Assembly: GCA_946491675.1 (NCBI GenBank)
Contig: CAMLYN010000081.1
Span: 1-5,447 of the forward strand
DNA length: 5,447 nucleotides
From: an uncultured Mycoplasmatota bacterium
GTDB taxonomy: Bacteria > Bacillota_I > Bacilli_A > RF39 > UBA660
Reading direction: 5' to 3'
The stretch's first letter is position 1. Each line of letters opens with the position of its first letter. A model generated the notes under the pieces. That model saw nothing but the letters and a program-made list of their open reading frames with translations. It was not told the DNA's origin and did not search any database. Both the position numbers and the translations under genes were made by a program. This document shows positions 1 to 5,392 of the stretch, in pieces.

Positions 1-105
1 ATAATTATAAATAAATCTAGAACAACCAATACTTTTTTCAATTAAGATTGTCTGTTCTTTAGTTGGATATAATCTAAACACATATCCTTTTAATATTTTT
101 CCCAT
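1..105 (-). CDS. tnpB: TnpB / IS605 OrfB-family protein, N-terminal fragment (runs off the window)
   Basis: Only the first 35 codons are present; the gene continues past position 1. The translation begins MGKILKGYVFRLYPTKEQ and continues with IGCSRFIYNY. This is the hallmark start of the helix-turn-helix domain of IS605 OrfB/TnpB proteins (K-x-(Y/F)-x-F-R-(L/I)-Y-P-T-x-x-Q, then G-C-x-R-F-x-Y-N). TnpB proteins are RNA-guided DNA nucleases carried by IS200/IS605 and IS607 elements and are the ancestors of Cas12. The RuvC and zinc-finger parts would lie outside the window, so activity cannot be judged. The ATG at 105-103 is chosen because GGTGGTGAT (117-109) sits three bases upstream as the SD. 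No tnpA transposase is found on the 5' side, where the next gene is the unrelated operon. A copy without tnpA (IS1341-like) or one with tnpA on the other side are both possible. Confidence 0.85.
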   Translation of the reverse strand, partial: MGKILKGYVFRLYPTKEQTILIEKSIGCSRFIYNY

Positions 106-126
106 ATCATCACCACCAGTAAATCA

Positions 127-155
127 ATTATATCATACGAATATACGTTTGTAAA
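127..155 (-). promoter_or_regulatory. Strong extended -10 promoter driving tnpB
   Basis: On the minus strand, TTTACA (155-150) is followed by exactly 17 bases and then TATAAT (132-127), with TG one base upstream of the -10 box (TG-A-TATAAT). This is a near-consensus sigma-A promoter. The predicted transcription start near position 120 leaves a leader of only about 15 nt, almost wholly the SD GGTGGTGAT. The -35 box overlaps a small inverted repeat, TTGT-N2-ACAA (149-158), which could be chance or an operator. Confidence 0.8.
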
Positions 156-304
156 CAACTTTTTATGATTTTATTATTTTTTGAATTTTCTATTAGTTAA
201 TAGATGTGTTTGCTGTATTTTTTTGTACACTTTTTTTGATTTTTTACACTTATTAATAACTTTTTGCTCTATCAATTTTTGTGAAGAACTTTCCTAGTAT
301 ATAA

Positions 305-339
305 TATGTAGAATTCTACATAGCTAAACTTTCTACATA
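305..339. repeat. 18-bp perfect palindrome plus a third half-site (TTCTACATA)
   Basis: TATGTAGAATTCTACATA at 305-322 is a perfect palindrome with no spacer. Its half-site TTCTACATA is repeated as a direct copy at 331-339, 17 bp after the copy at 314-322. Three copies of a 9-bp word in 35 bp is more than expected even in AT-rich DNA. It lies downstream of the operon terminator, between the operon and tnpB. It could be a repressor operator or part of the subterminal structure of a mobile-element end. A plus-strand TATAAT (300-305) abuts the palindrome but lacks a good -35 box. Confidence 0.6.
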
Positions 340-344
340 AGTAC

Positions 345-373
345 AAAAAAATAGTTTAAATAAGTAAACTATT
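345..373 (-). terminator. Rho-independent terminator of the fic operon, containing the last stop codon
   Basis: On the minus strand the 9-bp arm AATAGTTTA (373-365), a 6-nt loop (364-359) and the arm TAAACTATT (358-350) form a perfect stem. A run of seven T (351-345) follows, overlapping the foot of the stem. The stem is all A/T except for one G-C pair. The TAG stop codon (371-369) of the last operon gene lies inside the 5' arm, so the terminating ribosome would sit on the hairpin. On the plus strand no T-run follows, so it should work in one direction only. Confidence 0.8.
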
Positions 374-1151
374 CTTGTAAATATTTAATTAATTTTTTAC
401 TAAATCCTTTTTCTTTTCTTTCATGTTCTCGTTGCCATTCAAGATCATAAGGTAATAATTTAATTAAACTACAAAAATGATTTAGTTTAGTACGAGTTTC
501 TTCGTCATATTTATTTAAGATTTCGGATTTTTCTTTTTCACTAAAATCTATTTCAATTGTATCAAAACCAAAATCATAGTTAATCTTTTTCTTGTTTTCT
601 CTAACATATTTTTCTAAAGCAGAGGAAAAAGCTATTAAAAATATTTCAATATTATTTTGATATTGACGCAAATCAATAAATGACAAAAAATTTTCTTTCC
701 ATCGATTATCTTGATTCATAATTTCTTTTATACCTAATTTATAATTAGCTGGAAGCGATGATACGTTTAATGATGATTCTTTAAAATGCGCTAATATTAA
801 TTTTATCAAATCATCAATACTAATTGATCCTGGTAAACTATTTTTATAGATAGCTACAATTTTATTTATTTCAGCTTTTTGTTCATCAGATAAATTAGCT
901 ATTACTTTTTTTATATAATCTTCATCAAATAGTAATTCATATTCATCATCTTTTTTGGTTATTCCACGATTAATAAACATATCAATTCCTAACGATAGAA
1001 TAACATCAGCATGAGCATAGTTAAAAATATGACTTTTATCTAATTGTTCCTTGATTGTTTTATCTAGATATTTTTCATTAAATTTAGTTACACCATTACT
1101 TATTAATAATGCAAATAAACTTTCAATAAAATCAATTTCTGTAAATTTCAT
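369..1151 (-). CDS. Hypothetical protein, 260 aa, last gene of the fic operon
   Basis: I do not recognise this protein. From the ATG at 1151-1149 it is 260 residues, begins MKFTEIDFIESLFALL and ends KKLIKYLQE. It is rich in Lys, Glu, Ile and Asn. There is no signal peptide, no hydrophobic stretch long enough for a membrane helix and only one cysteine, so a soluble, mainly helical cytoplasmic protein is likely. The C-terminal third is highly charged (KSEILNKYDEETRTK, EWQREHERKEKG). The frame can be extended to a TTG at 1172, but GGAAGG (1163-1158) lies six bases before the ATG and would be inside the extended coding region. The ATG is therefore the start. The gene follows the U32 gene after 30 bp on the same strand and ends in the operon terminator, so it is co-transcribed. 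No function is proposed. Confidence 0.85.
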   Translation of the reverse strand: MKFTEIDFIESLFALLISNGVTKFNEKYLDKTIKEQLDKSHIFNYAHADVILSLGIDMFINRGITKKDDEYELLFDEDYIKKVIANLSDEQKAEINKIVAIYKNSLPGSISIDDLIKLILAHFKESSLNVSSLPANYKLGIKEIMNQDNRWKENFLSFIDLRQYQNNIEIFLIAFSSALEKYVRENKKKINYDFGFDTIEIDFSEKEKSEILNKYDEETRTKLNHFCSLIKLLPYDLEWQREHERKEKGFSKKLIKYLQE

Positions 1152-1157
1152 TTTGTT

Positions 1158-1163
1158 CCTTCC
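1158..1163 (-). promoter_or_regulatory. Ribosome binding site that decides the start of the 260-aa gene
   Basis: GGAAGG on the minus strand (1163-1158) is followed by six bases and then ATG (1151-1149). It lies in the 30-bp gap after the U32 stop codon (1184-1182). It rules out the upstream in-frame TTG at 1172, which would place the SD inside the coding region and has no SD of its own. Confidence 0.8.
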
Positions 1164-1181
1164 TTCTTTCAAAGTAATATT

Positions 1182-3338
1182 TTATAGTTCATCATCTAAA
1201 TTATATCTTAAATTATTAACTCCCATTTCAAAATATTTTTCAATATCTTTATAATCTCTTTTTTTGTAATCATAAATATGCATTAAATCATTTTTAATAA
1301 CAATGGAATACTTATTTTTAAAGCGATCTAATAAGATGGATTTTTCAACATTGTATTTTTTATTGATATTATATTTAGAAACCATAGCTTCTAATTTACC
1401 ATATATAACCAATTCCAAGTTAGGGTGTTTATTGTATCTATTGTGGTAAGCATCGATTATATTTTTGATTTGAGTATCGGTTAATTCATAAGACAAAGTT
1501 ACTTGTAAAACACCTAAGCTATGCAACAATGCTACAGCATAAGAATTAGTTACATTAAAAGAAAAATCTGATAAAATGTCTTGATAAAATAAACTACCTA
1601 ATTCACCAACTAATAATTTTTGATTATATTGTTGATGTTGTTCTAAAACACGACTTAATTTTAAAACTTTTCTTTCATCGTCTATTTTTTTATATAAATA
1701 ATCTTCCATATAAATATATTTATAATTATTATTTTTGATTTTATTATATTGTTCTATATTATAAATTAAAACATTATAATTATTTTCTTTTTTAAAATCA
1801 GGCAATTCAATAGAATAATCTTCTTTTAAATACTTATATTGATATAATCTTTTTTCATTTAACAAACTAGTTGCTTCATTTCTTAAATCATTTAATTCTT
1901 TAATTGATATAAAAATATTATTATCTCCTTTTATATCTAATTTACTAAAACTATAAATAGTATTACCTAATTTTTTTAATTGTTCTTTTATTCTTTCATG
2001 ACTAATTGGAGTTGTAATTGATTTTGCGACATTTTTACCAAAAACTTCAACAACATTAATACCATCTGTTATTTTCAACCTAATTGGTTGATTTAAATAA
2101 ACTTCTAAAATTCCTTCAATATTAATTTTCTTTTTATCTTTTAAAATTTCTTCTATCTTTTTATTTAACAAATAATCCGTTGTTTTGACAACTTTAGTAT
2201 TACTAATTTTATTTTGACAATAAATTGAAACTATTTCGCCTTTTTTAGCATGTTCAATTCTTTTTTTATTTTTAAATATTGAAGTTACAATAAAACCAAT
2301 ATCATCATTAATAAATCTAATACCATCATTGATATTTAAATCATCTGTAAGTAGAATATCAACGTAATTATTTTGCGATTTTATTACACTACCTATTTCT
2401 ATTCCCAAATGATTAGGGCGATATGAATTAATGATATCATTATCATTAAATAAAAATCCTTTAGTATATTTACGATTAAATATTTTTTTTAAATCTTTTA
2501 ATTCATTTAAATTAATTTTAACTTGTCCAGTTAATAAATAAGAGTCAATTGCTTCACGATATAATTTAGTAACTAAGTAAACATAACTAGGTGATTTCAT
2601 TCTTCCTTCGATTTTTAGACTATCAACACCAACATCAATTAGTTTACCAATATTTTCTAAACTGCATAAATCTTTTGTACTTAATAGATATTGATCATTA
2701 TTAACTTTTTTATTATTAATTAATAAATCATATTTTTGACGACAACTTCCTGCACAACTTCCTCTATTACCACTTCTATTACCTATCAAGCTACTAAACA
2801 AGCACTGTCCAGAATAGCTAATACATAAAGCGCCATGAATAAAAACTTCTAATTCAACATTAGTATTTTGCTTTATTTTTTCAATTAAATCAATTGAAGA
2901 TTCACGAGCTAAAACAGCTCTTTTTAATCCTAATCTTTCTATTAATTTAACTCCTTCTAAATTATGAATATGCATTTGTGTTGAAGCATGAAGTTCCAAT
3001 AAAGGATAAGTTTTTCTAATCAAGTCCATCATTCCAATATCTTGAATAATTAAAGCATCGACATTGTTTTTATATAAGAAATCAATATACTCCATAAATT
3101 TATCGACTTCATGTTCATAAACTAAAGTATTAACAGTCACATAAACTTTAACACCATATAAATGTGCATATTTAATTGCTTCAATTAATTCTTCATTAGA
3201 AAAATTATTGGAAAAAGCTCTAGCTCCAAATAATTTTCCTCCTAAGTAAACTGCGTCACATCCTGCTAATACGGCAGCTTTTAGACTATCAAAATTACCT
3301 GCTGGTGATAATAATTCTGGTTTCTTCAATTCAATCAC
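1182..3338 (-). CDS. U32/DUF3656-family RNA hydroxylase-like protein (RlhA type; historically 'peptidase U32')
   Basis: This 718-residue protein opens with the U32 hallmark KPELLSPAGNFDSLKAAV and carries the family signature E-V-F-I-H-G-A-L-C...S-G-Q-C at residues 164-179. Cysteines C172, C179, C195 and C199 (GSCAGSCRQKY) match the cluster thought to bind iron-sulfur in this family. LKIEGRMKSP follows at 241-250. A middle region (about 404-497, KINIEGILEVYLNQPIRLKITDG) fits DUF3656, which makes it RlhA-like rather than the shorter TrhP/YrrN/YrrO type. RlhA of E. coli makes 5-hydroxycytidine at C2501 of 23S rRNA; TrhP makes 5-hydroxyuridine at tRNA position 34. The exact substrate here is inference. 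The C-terminal barrel half (about 570-718) looks degenerate: ELVIYGKLEAMVSKYN has no cysteine. The start is GTG (3338-3336), overlapping the DUF488 stop as GTGA; the PELLSPAGN core begins at residue 7 and there is no nearby ATG. The SD (GAAAGAAA) is weak, so translation is probably coupled to DUF488. Confidence 0.92.
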   Translation of the reverse strand: MIELKKPELLSPAGNFDSLKAAVLAGCDAVYLGGKLFGARAFSNNFSNEELIEAIKYAHLYGVKVYVTVNTLVYEHEVDKFMEYIDFLYKNNVDALIIQDIGMMDLIRKTYPLLELHASTQMHIHNLEGVKLIERLGLKRAVLARESSIDLIEKIKQNTNVELEVFIHGALCISYSGQCLFSSLIGNRSGNRGSCAGSCRQKYDLLINNKKVNNDQYLLSTKDLCSLENIGKLIDVGVDSLKIEGRMKSPSYVYLVTKLYREAIDSYLLTGQVKINLNELKDLKKIFNRKYTKGFLFNDNDIINSYRPNHLGIEIGSVIKSQNNYVDILLTDDLNINDGIRFINDDIGFIVTSIFKNKKRIEHAKKGEIVSIYCQNKISNTKVVKTTDYLLNKKIEEILKDKKKINIEGILEVYLNQPIRLKITDGINVVEVFGKNVAKSITTPISHERIKEQLKKLGNTIYSFSKLDIKGDNNIFISIKELNDLRNEATSLLNEKRLYQYKYLKEDYSIELPDFKKENNYNVLIYNIEQYNKIKNNNYKYIYMEDYLYKKIDDERKVLKLSRVLEQHQQYNQKLLVGELGSLFYQDILSDFSFNVTNSYAVALLHSLGVLQVTLSYELTDTQIKNIIDAYHNRYNKHPNLELVIYGKLEAMVSKYNINKKYNVEKSILLDRFKNKYSIVIKNDLMHIYDYKKRDYKDIEKYFEMGVNNLRYNLDDEL

Positions 3339-3871
3339 TTTCTTTCAGTACATTTTTTAAAAAACTCTAAATTAGGATCATAATGATTTGGCACTTTTAT
3401 TAATTGTTTAACCGGAACTTCTTGAGATTTATCTTTAGCTATTACATCGTCTAGAATTTGTTTAATCCAACTTGGTCTATTTAAAACAATTATATTACCT
3501 ACCTCATCAACTTTCACTTCAGGAACATTAATATTTAAAGTTTTTTCTAGCCAATAAGCTACAATGTGACGATGGCAAAATTCTAAATTATCTTCATAAC
3601 ACAAAAAAATTGTCCCATCAATAAAAAAATCAATTATTTCATTTGGATCAAGTTTTTTTAAGACTTGTTGATAATATTGTTCAATGTAATAATAATTGTT
3701 TATATTATTTGATATTTTTCCAATATTATCATGCCATATTTTCCAAAATGACAATTTTGGTGCTAAAGCTGAAAAACAAGCACCTTGAAAACCAACACTT
3801 TTTCCTCTATCACCCGATATAGATATCAAATTGCCTTTTAAACAATTTTTATAACTGCCTGTATAAATCAT
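3335..3871 (-). CDS. DUF488 family protein
   Basis: This 178-residue protein carries the DUF488 signature at 89-109: FLCYEDNLEFCHRHIVAYW, the family's L-C-(Y/F)-E-x-x-x-x-x-C-H-R core with C91, C99, H100 and R101. An N-terminal strand leading to SISGDRGKS (17-25) and a W-rich stretch (SFWKIWHD, 41-48) also fit the family. DUF488 proteins are small soluble proteins of unsettled biochemical role, so no reaction is assigned. The length is normal for the family. The ATG start (3871-3869) is preceded by AGGAGGAG (3882-3875), with TTT between. The TAG stop codon of fic (3883-3881) supplies the first AG of this SD, so a ribosome finishing fic is placed to reinitiate. The end overlaps the GTG start of the U32 gene by 4 bp. 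Both junctions indicate coupled translation in one operon. Confidence 0.88.
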   Translation of the reverse strand: MIYTGSYKNCLKGNLISISGDRGKSVGFQGACFSALAPKLSFWKIWHDNIGKISNNINNYYYIEQYYQQVLKKLDPNEIIDFFIDGTIFLCYEDNLEFCHRHIVAYWLEKTLNINVPEVKVDEVGNIIVLNRPSWIKQILDDVIAKDKSQEVPVKQLIKVPNHYDPNLEFFKKCTERK

Positions 3872-3880
3872 AAACTCCTC

Positions 3881-5005
3881 CTATAAAACTAATCTTTTAA
3901 CTTTATCCTTAGATATTTCATCAATATTTCTTAACTTTAAAACTAAATTACTATTATCTTCAAACATATTTTTTTTAGTTGTTCTTTCAATGTCTAAAAC
4001 TTTTTTATCTAATAATGGAATAATCATCGTTTCATAAACTTCTTTAGCTCTTTTCTTATCATTAAAGCGATTATATATGTTAGTAAAGTCTAAAACAGAT
4101 TTACATCCTTTCATCGTTAAAAAATAAAGCAATGTTTGATAATCAAGTCCATTTAATTTATCGCTAGCCAAATTAGCCTCTACTTGCATAACATATTCTT
4201 TTTCTAATTCAACTTTTACAGTTGTTAACATGTAATCGATAAAATAAGATAAATCATGAAAAGCTCTAACATCCTCAATAACTCTTGTGTATTCATTATC
4301 TTTAAAACTAATACCACGATTAAAAATAATATAAGGATAACTTTTTTTATTAATTAAATACCACATACTTAATGTACGACTAGTTCTTCCATTACCATCA
4401 AAATAAGGATGAATATAAACAAAATAGTAATGCAAAATTTGACTTTTAATATATTCGTCAGTTATATCTCCATCAAATTCGGTATTTAAAAAATTAAAAT
4501 AGTCTTCCATATAGCTTTCTATTTCACTAGCCAAAACACCCTGATCTGGTTCGATATCTAACCGACCATGTTTTAAAATGTAAACAGGAGCAGTACGATA
4601 ATATTCTCCCATTCTTGCTAAATCTCTAGCTTCTAATAAATCTTTACTTAAAATACTATATATTTTTTTTAAAGTATCTGGATTAATTTCTTTAGTCCTT
4701 AAGATATAATTATAGCCATGATATAAATTTAAAATTCTTTGTCTTTTATCTTTATCTTGGATATCTTTAGTTCTTGCAATAACTTTTTTAATTATTTCAA
4801 CGTCATCACCATATCCTTCAATTTGATTATTAGCTTTTAATTCATGAGAAAACATAACTGTTTTAGCAAATACTTTGGTACATAAATGTCTTTCACCTTT
4901 TAAAAAATCAATTAATTCTTTTTTTACTTCTAAAAAACGTTCTGGTCTTATAAATAATTTAGTACCATCAGTTGTTTTTAAATCCAAATAAATTATATCT
5001 TTCAT
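3881..5005 (-). CDS. Fic family protein (predicted AMP-transferase), first gene of the operon
   Basis: This 374-residue protein contains a complete Fic motif, HPYFDGNGRTSR at 199-210, with catalytic H199, metal-binding D203, the G204-N205-G206 anion-binding loop and R207/R210. Fic enzymes usually transfer AMP from ATP to a Ser, Thr or Tyr of a target protein. The segment GEYYRTAPVYIL (133-144) fits the flap that positions the target. NNQIEG (59-64) aligns with the inhibitory-helix motif (S/T)-x-x-x-E-(G/N) of N-terminally self-inhibited (class II) Fic proteins: the inhibitory Glu is present (E63), but the Ser/Thr position is Asn. A C-terminal region (about 285-345) could be a winged helix, as in many long Fic proteins. 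There is no signal or membrane segment, so it should act in the cytoplasm. The ATG at 5005 follows GGTGAT (5014-5009) by three bases. No separate antitoxin gene precedes it. The target is unknown. Confidence 0.94.
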   Translation of the reverse strand: MKDIIYLDLKTTDGTKLFIRPERFLEVKKELIDFLKGERHLCTKVFAKTVMFSHELKANNQIEGYGDDVEIIKKVIARTKDIQDKDKRQRILNLYHGYNYILRTKEINPDTLKKIYSILSKDLLEARDLARMGEYYRTAPVYILKHGRLDIEPDQGVLASEIESYMEDYFNFLNTEFDGDITDEYIKSQILHYYFVYIHPYFDGNGRTSRTLSMWYLINKKSYPYIIFNRGISFKDNEYTRVIEDVRAFHDLSYFIDYMLTTVKVELEKEYVMQVEANLASDKLNGLDYQTLLYFLTMKGCKSVLDFTNIYNRFNDKKRAKEVYETMIIPLLDKKVLDIERTTKKNMFEDNSNLVLKLRNIDEISKDKVKRLVL

Positions 5006-5033
5006 AAAATCACCGCTTTAAAACATCGATATT

Positions 5034-5042
5034 ATTCTATCA
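5034..5042 (-). promoter_or_regulatory. Extended -10 promoter of the fic operon
   Basis: On the minus strand TGATAGAAT (5042-5034) is an extended -10 element (TG-N-TAGAAT against TG-N-TATAAT). The region 17-18 bp upstream is only T-rich with no good -35 box, as is common for extended -10 promoters. A start near 5027 gives a leader of about 22 nt containing the GGTGAT SD. It is the only reasonable promoter seen for the four-gene operon. Confidence 0.55.
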
Positions 5043-5079
5043 TATTTAATTAAAAAAAACTAATATATTTTCAAAAACA

Positions 5080-5085
5080 TATAAT
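5080..5085 (+). promoter_or_regulatory. Possible -10 box (TATAAT) of the small plus-strand gene
   Basis: A perfect TATAAT lies at 5080-5085, but no recognisable -35 box stands 16-18 bp upstream. Its predicted start near 5092 would leave only about 9 nt before the ATG at 5101, or make a GTG at 5092 leaderless. An 11-bp palindrome, TATCA-G-TGATA (5087-5097), covers this start and the SD, and could be an operator. Evidence is weak because TATAAT is frequent in such AT-rich DNA. Confidence 0.35.
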
Positions 5086-5100
5086 GTATCAGTGATATCT

Positions 5101-5367
5101 ATGAATTTTTTACCTAAAATTGACGCTTATAGTTATACAACTAGTGCATTTATTATTGGATTATTATTAATAGATAATTTGACACCAGTAGAACAAAATT
5201 CAGTTGGTAATTGGCTAATGATGGTTGGGCAAGTTTTAGAAACTAATGCAAGTCAGCAGCAAGTAATTAATAACTATAATAATACGAGTAACACAAGTAA
5301 CGAACACATTATTAATAATAATGAGACAATTAAAAAAGCTGTGGATATAATTAGTAAAAACATATAA
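5101..5367 (+). CDS. Small Asn-rich hypothetical protein, 88 aa
   Basis: I do not recognise a named family. From the ATG at 5101 the protein has three parts. A hydrophobic stretch at about 13-24 (TTSAFIIGLLLI) is short for a full membrane helix. An ordered-looking segment follows at 25-50 (DNLTPVEQNSVG, NWLMMVGQVLETNA). The tail from 51 is rich in Gln, Asn, Ser and Thr (QQQVINNYNNTSNTSN) and ends in a short charged helix (TIKKAVDIISKNI). Clean, compact protein sequence over the first 50 residues supports a real gene. An in-frame GTG at 5092 would add three residues. The ATG is preferred because GTGAT (5092-5096) stands four bases before it, like the GGTGAT SDs of fic and tnpB. It is divergent from fic (95 bp between starts) and converges on rpsR with 10 bp between stop codons. 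Peripheral or membrane association is inference. Confidence 0.7.
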   Translation: MNFLPKIDAYSYTTSAFIIGLLLIDNLTPVEQNSVGNWLMMVGQVLETNASQQQVINNYNNTSNTSNEHIINNNETIKKAVDIISKNI

Positions 5368-5392
5368 AAACCATTCACTATTTAGTGAATGG
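5366..5392 (-). terminator. Rho-independent terminator of rpsR, overlapping both convergent stop codons
   Basis: On the minus strand CCATTCACT (5392-5384), a 4-nt loop (5383-5380) and AGTGAATGG (5379-5371) form a perfect 9-bp stem, followed by five T (5370-5366). The 5' arm is made of the last rpsR sense codons (Pro-Phe-Thr) and the stop TAG (5380-5378) runs from the loop into the 3' arm. The T-run overlaps the TAA stop (5365-5367) of the convergent small gene. On the plus strand the same hairpin is followed by AATTAAAG with no T-run, so termination of the small gene here should be poor. Confidence 0.8.

Larger units (their letters stand above)
106..344. other. AT-rich intergenic spacer between tnpB and the fic operon
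   Basis: No coding region is credible here in any frame. The spacer holds the tnpB promoter and SD, a perfect 18-bp palindrome at 305-322, a third half-site at 331-339, a short hairpin CTATTA-GT-TAATAG (190-203), and two copies of TACACTT after T-runs (226-232 and 245-251). The left boundary of a TnpB-bearing element, if there is one, should fall here, because it must lie upstream of tnpB. IS200/IS605 elements have subterminal hairpins rather than terminal inverted repeats, so the palindromes are candidates, but no boundary can be fixed from one sequence. Confidence 0.5.

Noticed and set aside
190..224. Hairpin CTATTA-GT-TAATAG followed by a T-run as a plus-strand terminator
   Set aside because: The T-run starts about 14 bases after the stem, the loop is only 2 nt, and no plus-strand gene lies upstream in the window.
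300..305. Plus-strand TATAAT next to the palindrome as a promoter
   Set aside because: No -35 box, and the only product would be antisense to the 260-aa gene; chance TATAAT is frequent in this spacer.
106..368. CRISPR-like or omegaRNA structure beside tnpB
   Set aside because: There is no repeat-spacer array, and the guide RNA of TnpB comes from its 3' end, which lies outside the window.
1152..1172. TTG at 1172 as start of the 260-aa protein
   Set aside because: The seven extra codons are the ribosome binding site itself (GGAAGG before the ATG at 1151).
1051..1254. Plus-strand open frame of 67 codons
   Set aside because: It lies opposite the start of the 260-aa gene and the end of the U32 gene, has no SD, and its Ser/Leu/Phe-rich product is typical of the reverse strand of AT-rich coding DNA.
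1182..3338. U32 protein as a collagenase or secreted protease
   Set aside because: The peptidase name is historical; there is no signal peptide, and the cysteine cluster plus DUF3656 match RNA-hydroxylating family members.
3881..5005. Fic and the neighbouring small or DUF488 gene as a classical toxin-antitoxin pair
   Set aside because: The Fic protein carries its own candidate inhibitory motif (NNQIEG), neither neighbour resembles a known Fic antitoxin (Phd or FicA/VbhA type), and the small gene is on the opposite strand.
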